Below are positions 15,501-21,174 of a stretch of DNA of 26,377 nt, in pieces. The position numbers and the translations under genes are program-made. The notes below the pieces were generated by a model, which was given only the letters and a program-made list of their open reading frames with translations, had not been told where the DNA came from and did not search any database. The stretch comes from a virus. The stretch's first letter is position 1; every line of letters begins with the position of its first letter. Location: the IMG/VR virus record IMGVR_UViG_3300039106_000697, positions 2,403-28,779 of that record. One strand, 5' to 3'.

Positions 15501-18277
15501 AACTCGCAATCGATCAGACTCAAACTCTAACTGGTTCTGGTTACGGTCAAAACATATCTACATTAGTTTATTTTAATGGTACAACAGATTATGTAGAAGT
15601 TACAGCGTATACTGGTAATACAACATCTCAAGATATCAATAGTTCAGGTAGTGGAACTTATTTTAATGCTTCATTGTATGCGTATGGTCAATCTGGAACT
15701 TCTGGATATTCTGGTATAAGTGGTTATTCAGGTATTTCTGGTTATAGTGGTAGATCAGGTTATTCAGGCATTTCTGGATATTCAGGTTATAGCGGTATAT
15801 CTGGTTATTCAGGTATAAGCGGTTACAGCGGATCTGGAGTTTCTGGTTACAGCGGATCTGGTATTAGTGGTTATTCTGGTTATTCTGGAACTTCAGGTTA
15901 CTCAGGCTTATCGGGTTACAGCGGATCTGGTGTCAGCGGATATTCTGGTTACAGCGGACAATCAGGATATTCAGGTCATTCAGGTATCAGTGGTTATTCG
16001 GGACAATCTGGATATTCTGGTTTCTCAGGCATATCAGGATATAGTGGAATAAGTGGATATTCAGGTGCTTCTGGTATATCAGGTTATTCTGGATATAGTG
16101 GCACAAGCGGATATTCTGGATATTCGGGCATCTCAGGTTATTCAGGTATATCTGGATATTCTGGAATCTCTGGTTATTCAGGTATATCTGGATATTCTGG
16201 AATCTCTGGTTATTCTGGTAGATCAGGCTATAGTGGTATAAGTGGTTATTCTGGCATTTCCGGTTACTCAGGATATTCTGGAATTTCTGGTTATAGTGGT
16301 TATTCTGGAATAAGTGGCTATTCTGGACAATCTGGTTTTAGCGGATGGTCAGGAATATCAGGCTACTCGGGCATAAGTGGATACTCGGGCTTCTCCGGAA
16401 TTTCTGGTTACTCTGGATCTTCTGGTTATTCTGGGATCTCTGGATATTCTGGCATCTCAGGTTACTCGGGTTACTCAGGTCAAAGTGGATATAGTGGTAA
16501 AGATGGTAATTTTGGCGGTGCTTCTTTTGACTATACGTTTGACACTACAACCACAGCATCAGATCCGGGAACTGGTAAGTTAAGATTTAATAATACAGAT
16601 TTGTCTTTAGCGACTTCGTTGTATATTGATGATGTTGATGATGCTTCTAAAGATATTTCGAGTTTTCTTGCTACAATTGATGATAGTGCAAGTAGCATCA
16701 AAGGACACATTAAAATATCGCTAAAAACCGATAATAATGTGTTCACATTCTTTGCGATAACAAATGCCAGCACCGACAACGGAACATGGTATACAGTACC
16801 CGTTTCATATCTCTCTGGAAATACATCGTTCACGAATTCTAGTGACATTTTAATAACTTTCGCCAGAACTGGTGATAAGGGAGACCAAGGTCTGTCTGGT
16901 TATAGTGGCTATTCTGGTTATAGTGGATTCTCAGGTCAATCTGGTTATAGTGGTTTCTCAGGTAATTCTGGTTATAGTGGTTTCTCAGGTCAATCTGGTT
17001 ATAGTGGATTCTCAGGCATTTCAGGTTATTCTGGAATTTCGGGTTATAGTGGTATCTCTGGATATTCTGGAATTTCAGGTTATTCTGGTAGATCAGGATA
17101 CAGCGGTTATTCTGGTATTTCGGGTTATAGTGGTTACTCGGGCATCTCAGGATATTCTGGAATTTCAGGCTATAGTGGTATCTCTGGCTACTCAGGCATC
17201 TCAGGTTACTCTGGTATTTCTGGCTATAGTGGAATAAGTGGTTATTCTGGTAGATCAGGATATTCTGGTTACTCAGGTATTTCTGGATATTCTGGTTATT
17301 CTGGATTCTCAGGATATTCTGGTATTTCTGGTTATTCTGGACAATCCGGTTTCTCAGGAGCTTCGGGTATCTCAGGATATTCTGGTATTTCGGGTTATTC
17401 GGGTGCTTCTGGTATCTCAGGATACTCAGGTTACTCAGGCATTTCAGGTTACTCTGGCATTTCTGGATATTCTGGAAGATCGGGTTACTCGGGTTATGGT
17501 TTGGTATTTACAAGAAAAACCACAACATATACTGCTGTTAGTGGCGACAATATTATCGCAGACACATCTGGTGGCGCATTCACAATAAACTTACCAGCAA
17601 CACCGTCTATTGGCGATAGAGTTTCGTTCTACGATGGTGCGCTCTGGTCTACTAATAATTTAACAGTTGGTCGTAATGGAAGCACGATTGAAGGTCTTTC
17701 TGAAGATTTACTTCTAGACATACCACAAGTAACAGTAACATTTGTATATGATGGCACTACTTGGGAAGTGTTTGCTTCAGTTGGTACTTCTGGTTATTCT
17801 GGTGTATCTGTTCCTTATCCTGGTGCAGGTATACCAGTATCTACAGGTAGTGCATGGACAACATCAAAAACATCACCCACAGGTGATATTGTAGGAACTA
17901 CTGATTCACAAGTATTAACAAATAAAACTTTGACGGATCCAGCAATTGTTGGCGCAATTCTTGAAGATGTTTACACAATTACAGATGGTGCTGCGTTTGA
18001 AATTGATCCAGGAAATGGATCAATTCAATTAATTACACTAGGAGCAAGTAGAACACCAAAAGGTACAAATTTTGCAGCAGGAGAGTCTGTAACATTAATG
18101 GTAGACGATGGTACTGCATATACATTAACTTGGACTGACGCCACTTGGGGAGGTTCTGGTGTTGTTTGGAAATCTGATTCTGGCAATGCTCCGACACTTA
18201 ACACAACAGGATATACTGCAATTATTTTATGGAAAGTGGGTACTCAAGTTTATGGTGCCCGAGTGGGAAATGCCTGA
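12527..18277 (+). CDS. Giant collagen-like tail fibre with four stalks and C1q-like domain (cassette B)
   Basis: A 1916-residue fibre. Domain order by residue: short head (1-23); Gly-X-Ser stalk 1 (24-516); beta domain 1 (about 517-664, with NYYVYNEVNGSPGWDVEIDY); stalk 2 (665-909); a C1q/TNF-like domain (910-1052, with GYYAISVAVWW, LRKNGTT, YFNGTTDYVEV, YFNASLYAYG); stalk 3 (1053-1327); a GGASFDYTFD domain (1328-1447) paralogous to the one in the 720-residue fibre; stalk 4 (1449-1657); then a domain with DTSGGAFTINLPATP and FVYDGTTWEVF common in T4-like phage structural proteins; and finally VGTTDSQVLTNKTL plus the same C-terminal domain as the fibre at 5426-6901 (TLMVDDG, LNTTG, LWKVGT, YGARVG). 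Probably a trimer. The stop overlaps the start of the propeller gene (TGATG). No clear ribosome binding site before the ATG. Confidence 0.88.
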   Translation: MTIQNTILKQYIGGQWVPVVVGASGVSGYSGIGTSGYSGISGYSGISGYSGYSGISGYSGYSGESGYSGISGYSGDSGISGYSGYSGISGYSGYSGQSGFSGEFGISGYSGQSGFSGWSGISGYSGISGYSGASGLSGYSGDSGLSGYSGEVGTSGYSGQSGYSGYSGFSGYSGESGISGYSGDSGISGYSGISGYSGISGYSGISGYSGYSGESGYSGESGQSGYSGISGYSGISGYSGFSGYSGYSGESGYSGYSGESGYSGYSGESGYSGDSGISGYSGYSGESGISGYSGYSGESGYSGYSGDSGISGYSGYSGESGYSGISGYSGYSGISGYSGYSGISGYSGYSGESGYSGVSGYSGYSGESGYSGISGYSGYSGESGYSGYSGISGYSGYSGESGYSGISGYSGYSGLSGYSGYSGYSGYSGESGYSGYSGESGYSGYSGYSGESGYSGYSGESGYSGYSGISGYSGISGYSGYSGYSGESGYSGYSGYSGSGISGYSGYSGNSGYSGVAPESVYYSANSIILNAGTYVSGNVASIQTYGDGNYYVYNEVNGSPGWDVEIDYINVVNFNRVEVALKYEHTTHVIQYQIYNNNTSSWDIIGTFNGTSLVFASHIFDVIDDAAYISSGLVKTKLYHVTAGVANIAAYIDYATIVLTTQGPAGTSGYSGISGYSGDSTSGYSGYSGISGYSGYSGISGYSGISGYSGISGYSGYSGISGYSGYSGISGYSGISGYSGYSGISGYSGISGYSGYSGISGYSGYSGISGYSGYSGRSGYSGISGYSGYSGISGYSGISGYSGISGYSGYSGISGYSGISGYSGISGYSGYSGISGYSGYSGVSGYSGYSGYSGISGYSGISGYSGISGYSGRSGYSGISGYSGYSGISGYSGISGYSGISGYSGQDGGMLTPGNYVVRATKQGGTQTIANNSDTIVTFGDDFDPQGWFASNKFQPTIAGYYAISVAVWWNAAAVSNNQTNIQLRKNGTTQLAIDQTQTLTGSGYGQNISTLVYFNGTTDYVEVTAYTGNTTSQDINSSGSGTYFNASLYAYGQSGTSGYSGISGYSGISGYSGRSGYSGISGYSGYSGISGYSGISGYSGSGVSGYSGSGISGYSGYSGTSGYSGLSGYSGSGVSGYSGYSGQSGYSGHSGISGYSGQSGYSGFSGISGYSGISGYSGASGISGYSGYSGTSGYSGYSGISGYSGISGYSGISGYSGISGYSGISGYSGRSGYSGISGYSGISGYSGYSGISGYSGYSGISGYSGQSGFSGWSGISGYSGISGYSGFSGISGYSGSSGYSGISGYSGISGYSGYSGQSGYSGKDGNFGGASFDYTFDTTTTASDPGTGKLRFNNTDLSLATSLYIDDVDDASKDISSFLATIDDSASSIKGHIKISLKTDNNVFTFFAITNASTDNGTWYTVPVSYLSGNTSFTNSSDILITFARTGDKGDQGLSGYSGYSGYSGFSGQSGYSGFSGNSGYSGFSGQSGYSGFSGISGYSGISGYSGISGYSGISGYSGRSGYSGYSGISGYSGYSGISGYSGISGYSGISGYSGISGYSGISGYSGISGYSGRSGYSGYSGISGYSGYSGFSGYSGISGYSGQSGFSGASGISGYSGISGYSGASGISGYSGYSGISGYSGISGYSGRSGYSGYGLVFTRKTTTYTAVSGDNIIADTSGGAFTINLPATPSIGDRVSFYDGALWSTNNLTVGRNGSTIEGLSEDLLLDIPQVTVTFVYDGTTWEVFASVGTSGYSGVSVPYPGAGIPVSTGSAWTTSKTSPTGDIVGTTDSQVLTNKTLTDPAIVGAILEDVYTITDGAAFEIDPGNGSIQLITLGASRTPKGTNFAAGESVTLMVDDGTAYTLTWTDATWGGSGVVWKSDSGNAPTLNTTGYTAIILWKVGTQVYGARVGNA
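12596..14073 (+). repeat. Stalk 1 of the giant fibre, acidic Gly-X-Ser array
   Basis: About 490 residues of Gly-X-Ser triplets. Glu and Asp are common at X (many GES and GDS) and no Arg is seen. It includes a 27-base tandem repeat at 13266-13338 and one Gly-Ser-Gly interruption near the end. Confidence 0.85.
13266..13338 (+). repeat. 27-bp tandem repeat, 2.7 copies
   Basis: Two perfect copies (13266-13292, 13293-13319) and the first 19 bases of a third (13320-13338). The unit length is a multiple of nine, so the triplet register is kept. Confidence 0.75.
14519..15253 (+). repeat. Stalk 2 of the giant fibre
   Basis: Begins with the collagen-like GPAGTS, runs about 245 residues as Gly-X-Ser with X mostly Tyr or Ile, and ends GQDGG. 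Arg occurs at X (GRS) and Glu does not. Contains a 27-base near-perfect triple repeat at 14774-14854. Confidence 0.85.
14774..14854 (+). repeat. 27-bp tandem repeat, three copies
   Basis: Units 14774-14800, 14801-14827 and 14828-14854; the outer copies each differ from the middle one by a single base. A further copy lies at 14684-14710. Consistent with recent slippage or unequal exchange. Confidence 0.7.
15685..16507 (+). repeat. Stalk 3 of the giant fibre
   Basis: About 275 residues of Gly-X-Ser triplets with the most varied X residues (Tyr, Ile, Gln, Phe, Trp, His, Ala, Arg) and three Gly-Ser-Gly interruptions; ends GKDG before the GGASFDY domain. Confidence 0.85.
16145..16216 (+). repeat. 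36-bp tandem duplication
   Basis: Units 16145-16180 and 16181-16216 are identical except for the last base. Four Gly-X-Ser triplets per unit, so register is kept. Confidence 0.75.
16870..17496 (+). repeat. Stalk 4 of the giant fibre
   Basis: Begins GDKGDQG, then Gly-X-Ser triplets with Phe, Gln and Asn near the start and Arg (GRS) later; no Glu. Ends at GYGLVFTRK, where the C-terminal domains begin. Confidence 0.85.
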
Positions 18278-19305
18278 TGTTGACGCGAATGTTGTCTGGT
18301 ACTTCTTCAAAGCAACTTGATATCGCTGTTGCACATGACGTTTCTCCTTACATTTCGGTATATCCATGGTTAGGCGGATTTGGACCAAAATATTCAGATC
18401 CATCTACATTGCCGACAGGGGTTGGTAGATCCGTCGATTTTTCATCAGACGGTGCTTATATCGCTATAGCACATGATGCATCGCCTTACGTTTCCGTATA
18501 TCCATGGAATAGAGGCTTTGGAACTAAATTTAGTGATCCTGGAACAGTACCAGCGGGATTTGGTCGAGGTGCTAAGTTTTCACCAAGCGGTGATGCAATC
18601 GCAGTTGTACATGACAATACTCCTTTTGTTGCGGCATACGCATGGAGTAGCAGCGGTTTTGGAACTAAATTTTCAAATCCTGGAACTATTCCAACATCTA
18701 GTGGTACCGGAAAACGAGAAGTTAGTTTTTCACCATCAGGTAATGATATTGCCTTAACCGGCGGTACACAAACCCCGAGAATTTACGCATACCCGTGGAG
18801 TAGTAGTGGATTTGGAACAAAGTACGCTAACCCAGGATCTGTTCCACCAACGAATGCACGAGGTACTGAGTTTTCTCCAGATGGTAGTTATTTGGCTGTC
18901 TCGCATAGCGATCAAGGATATATTCGTGTGTATCCTTGGTCTAGTGGTTTTGGTACTGCGATTGTTTCACCAATTACAGGTATTGCTCAAGGACTTGGTT
19001 GCACGTTTTCACCTAACAGCGATGTTGTAGTGTGGACTACAAATGATACTCCATTCGTTTATGCATATTCATGGACTGGTGCTTTCGGTACCGCATACTC
19101 CAATCCTTCTTCGGCGCCGATTGACACCGTAAGTAATGCTAGATTTTCTTCAGATGGTAAATTGATAGCTTTATCATATTCTTCAAGTCCATATGTTTTA
19201 GTGTATGATTGGACCAATGCATCAGGTTTTGGATCTAAATATGCAGACCCTGCAACTTTACCAACTGGTATCGGTCGATTTGTAACTTTTTCTCCTGAGT
19301 ATTGA
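18277..19305 (+). CDS. Seven-repeat beta-propeller protein, putative tail-tip adhesin (cassette B)
   Basis: From the ATG at 18277 the product is 342 residues; 48 bases of open frame before it lie in the conserved end of the fibre gene. After a 14-residue leader there are exactly seven repeats of 45-50 residues. Each has IAVAHD-like, PYVSVYPW, GFGTKYSDP, LPTG and VxFSPDG steps, the layout of WD40-like propellers in which SPDG closes one blade and the next IA strand starts another. The last repeat ends at VTFSPEY, so the ring could close with the first. Seven blades is the most usual propeller size. No signal peptide is seen. It takes the same place (first gene after a fibre with the shared C-terminal domain, one-base stop/start overlap) as the glycine-rich protein of cassette A, so a receptor-binding tip is inferred. 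GGGA eight bases upstream supports the start. Confidence 0.82.
   Translation: MLTRMLSGTSSKQLDIAVAHDVSPYISVYPWLGGFGPKYSDPSTLPTGVGRSVDFSSDGAYIAIAHDASPYVSVYPWNRGFGTKFSDPGTVPAGFGRGAKFSPSGDAIAVVHDNTPFVAAYAWSSSGFGTKFSNPGTIPTSSGTGKREVSFSPSGNDIALTGGTQTPRIYAYPWSSSGFGTKYANPGSVPPTNARGTEFSPDGSYLAVSHSDQGYIRVYPWSSGFGTAIVSPITGIAQGLGCTFSPNSDVVVWTTNDTPFVYAYSWTGAFGTAYSNPSSAPIDTVSNARFSSDGKLIALSYSSSPYVLVYDWTNASGFGSKYADPATLPTGIGRFVTFSPEY
18319..19302 (+). repeat. Seven propeller-type repeats
   Basis: Seven units averaging about 47 residues, recognised by repeated VYPW (or AYAW, AYPW, AYSW, VYDW), GFGTK and FSPDG-type motifs. Units 1 to 3 and 7 are most alike; unit 5 lacks the KYSDP step. Confidence 0.8.
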
Positions 19306-19309
19306 AAAT

Positions 19310-19546
19310 ATGAAAAAACAAATTCTTCTTTCCGCACTTGAACAACGTAAACATGAAGTTCTTGGTTATCAGATCAACATTGATAACTATCATCGAGCGA
19401 TTGAATATATGAGAATAAACTATGATCCGGATCTTGAATCTTTTGCAGATCAGCTAAATCAATTGTTGAAGACTGAGATTCTTGAGCAGAAAAAAGCAAA
19501 AGTTATCATGACTGTAATCGAACAACAATTAGCGGAGTTGTCATGA
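19310..19546 (+). CDS. Small helical protein in fibre cassette B
   Basis: A 78-residue, almost wholly helical, charged protein (starts MKKQILLSALEQRKHEVLGYQINIDNY-like, ends IEQQLAELS). It begins four bases after the propeller gene and overlaps the next gene by four bases (ATGA), so it is translated with the 185-residue assembly-type protein. Similar short helical proteins occur beside tail-fibre genes in phages and prophages, without a defined role. A fibre chaperone or a coiled-coil partner is possible. Cassette A has no counterpart. An overlapping minus-strand ORF is rejected because the + strand genes interlock here. Confidence 0.7.
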   Translation: MKKQILLSALEQRKHEVLGYQINIDNYHRAIEYMRINYDPDLESFADQLNQLLKTEILEQKKAKVIMTVIEQQLAELS

Positions 19547-20100
19547 GTCTATACATTCTAGCGCACGATGGGGTTGTGCAAAAATACCCATATAACGCAA
19601 TCGATTTGCGGCGAGATAATCCAAAAGTTTCTTTTCCGGCTTCTCCTACTGTGTCGCTGCTGGCAGAATGGAATGTTTTTCCAGTTACCACAACACCATC
19701 TCCAAATTATGATGTAATGACTCAAAAAATAATTGAAAGTGTACCAACTCAAATAAATGGAATTTGGACACAAGTTTGGTCTATAGTTGAGTTGACCGTA
19801 AATGAGATTGAAGATAAAAGACAACAGGTTACAAATGAGATAGTTATACAAGTTAAAGAACGTCTTGATGTGTTTGCACAATCTCGTGGATATGATAACA
19901 TAGTTAGTGCTTGTTCTTATGCGACAAGTCAACACCAAAAATATGGTCCGGAAGGTCGTTATTGTGTTGAAGCAAGAGAACAAACTTGGGATAAATTATT
20001 TCAAATACTAGATGAAGTTTTAGCAGGAACAAGATCAATGCCAACCTCATATGATGAAATCGAAACAGAATTACCAATACTACAATGGCCTGTGGGCTGA
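19543..20100 (+). CDS. Putative tail-fibre assembly protein (cassette B copy)
   Basis: A 185-residue paralogue of the protein at 7770-8306. It shares PxYD, QINGIWTQxW, ERLDVFAQSRGYD, YATS, GPEGRYCVEARE, TWDKLFQI, GTRSMP and a terminal ETELPILQW. The conserved C-terminal half is the family signature; the N-terminal half, with an initial YILAHDGVVQKYPY, is more variable, as expected if it contacts different clients. GGAG lies five bases before the ATG. It ends cassette B, as its paralogue ends cassette A, and a perfect late-promoter motif follows its stop. Fibre-assembly function is inferred from position in both cassettes, not shown by a motif. Confidence 0.75.
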   Translation: MSLYILAHDGVVQKYPYNAIDLRRDNPKVSFPASPTVSLLAEWNVFPVTTTPSPNYDVMTQKIIESVPTQINGIWTQVWSIVELTVNEIEDKRQQVTNEIVIQVKERLDVFAQSRGYDNIVSACSYATSQHQKYGPEGRYCVEAREQTWDKLFQILDEVLAGTRSMPTSYDEIETELPILQWPVG

Positions 20101-20102
20101 AG

Positions 20103-20110
20103 TATAAATA
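20103..20110 (+). promoter_or_regulatory. T4-type late promoter
   Basis: A perfect TATAAATA, the T4 late-gene motif recognised by the phage sigma factor gp55 in T4. It lies in the 41-base gap after the assembly protein gene and 31 bases before the ATG at 20142. It is the only perfect match I noticed in an intergenic position. Structural genes downstream fit late expression. Confidence 0.55.
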
Positions 20111-20141
20111 TAACAAACTAACAAAATAATTATTAAAATAA

Positions 20142-21146
20142 ATGGCCACATTAAGTAGTTTATTAGGTTCGAATTTCGAAGGACAATCTGGATATTCTGG
20201 TTATTCTGGATATTCTGGTTTAGGTCTTTCTGGTTACTCTGGAGTTTCTGGTTATTCAGGTACATCAGGATATTCAGGAATCTCAGGTTATTCAGGAACT
20301 TCAGGTTATTCGGGCATTTCTGGATATTCTGGCACACCTTCAGCATTAAATTATTGGGAAATGCCCGTTGGACAAGACGGCGGTGTTAATAATGCCATAA
20401 TGTCAAATTCTCAATATTTTTCGCCGGCACAATTCGTTGCGCCTTTGAATGCGGATCAGGCAAGACAATTTGTTACTTTGTCTGTATCAACATCCAGAAT
20501 GGATGCAACTCATACAGCATCTACAAGAACAGCAAGATGGGATTTTAGTATAGGAGTATATGGTGCAATTTATACTCAAGGTACAGGCACACAAAATCAA
20601 AGTTTGTATTCACACAGAACATATTCTAATTTTTTTGCTTTACAATCTTCTGTTTCTGGAAATGCTGGTGTTAACTCTCTTTCAATCACGGCAAGAGTAA
20701 CGTATCCAGTTGCTTCTGGAACAGAATCATTTTCGTGGTCATATACCACAAGTGCAACAAGATTTACTTTGCAGACGAGTGGAGTTAGTGCTTATTTTGG
20801 TAATTTAATTGTTCCACATGAGATAAGTTCGACATTTACGGCTGGAGAATACTTTGTTAATATGTGGGGGACTTCTGCATCTTCATTTACAGCAGATACA
20901 ACAAGTAGATGGGTAGGTAGTAGTGCTCAGGCTTTAAATATGTCATTTGTTCTAGGGCAAAATGTGACTGTTAACTTTGAACGACCCGGTAATACATTAC
21001 CAAATTCTTTTGTTCCAGGTTTAGGTTCTTTCACAACTAATGCAACTGGATTCAACAGTCCAGTTGCATTTACAAATATAAGTGCTTCTGCAAGTAATCC
21101 AAGACCCTTTTATCAACTACTAAATACTAATTATACATTCATATAA
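20142..21146 (+). CDS. Short collagen-stalked fibre with unknown C-terminal domain
   Basis: A 334-residue protein. A 13-residue head (MATLSSLLGSNFE) is followed by a 53-residue Gly-X-Ser stalk (residues 14-66) and a beta-rich domain of about 265 residues that I do not recognise. That domain begins WEMPVGQDGGVNN, is rich in Ser, Thr and aromatic residues, and holds TARWDFSIGVYGAIYTQGTGTQ, an alternating strand segment SFSWSYTTSATRFTLQTS, and the ending FYQLLNTNYTFI. No Cys is seen in the domain, and no signal peptide. A short stalk with one large head suggests a trimeric spike or whisker. The gene stands alone behind a perfect late-promoter motif but lacks a clear ribosome binding site before its ATG. 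Confidence 0.8.
   Translation: MATLSSLLGSNFEGQSGYSGYSGYSGLGLSGYSGVSGYSGTSGYSGISGYSGTSGYSGISGYSGTPSALNYWEMPVGQDGGVNNAIMSNSQYFSPAQFVAPLNADQARQFVTLSVSTSRMDATHTASTRTARWDFSIGVYGAIYTQGTGTQNQSLYSHRTYSNFFALQSSVSGNAGVNSLSITARVTYPVASGTESFSWSYTTSATRFTLQTSGVSAYFGNLIVPHEISSTFTAGEYFVNMWGTSASSFTADTTSRWVGSSAQALNMSFVLGQNVTVNFERPGNTLPNSFVPGLGSFTTNATGFNSPVAFTNISASASNPRPFYQLLNTNYTFI
20181..20339 (+). repeat. Short collagen-like stalk
   Basis: Gly-X-Ser triplets with X Tyr, Ile, Thr, Val and Gln, one GLGLS interruption, ending GTP. About 53 residues, far shorter than in the other two fibres. Confidence 0.8.
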
Positions 21147-21174
21147 AATTAGATTTTGAATTGGAGAAATTATT

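Noticed and set aside
8792-17496. Silk-, resilin- or FUS-like low-complexity sequence (Ser-Gly-Tyr-Ser-Gly)
   Set aside because: Gly falls at every third residue with few defined breaks, and typical collagen triplets cap the ends, so a collagen-like trimeric stalk explains it better.
5426-19305. Diversity-generating retroelement acting on the tail tips
   Set aside because: No reverse transcriptase ORF and no second, near-identical template copy of a C-terminal segment was seen; the shared fibre ends are too diverged to be a template/variable pair.
21147-21174. Terminator or further late promoter before the glycosyltransferase cluster
   Set aside because: TATAAAAT at 21142-21149 matches the late motif at only 6 of 8 bases and no stable hairpin with a T run could be seen.
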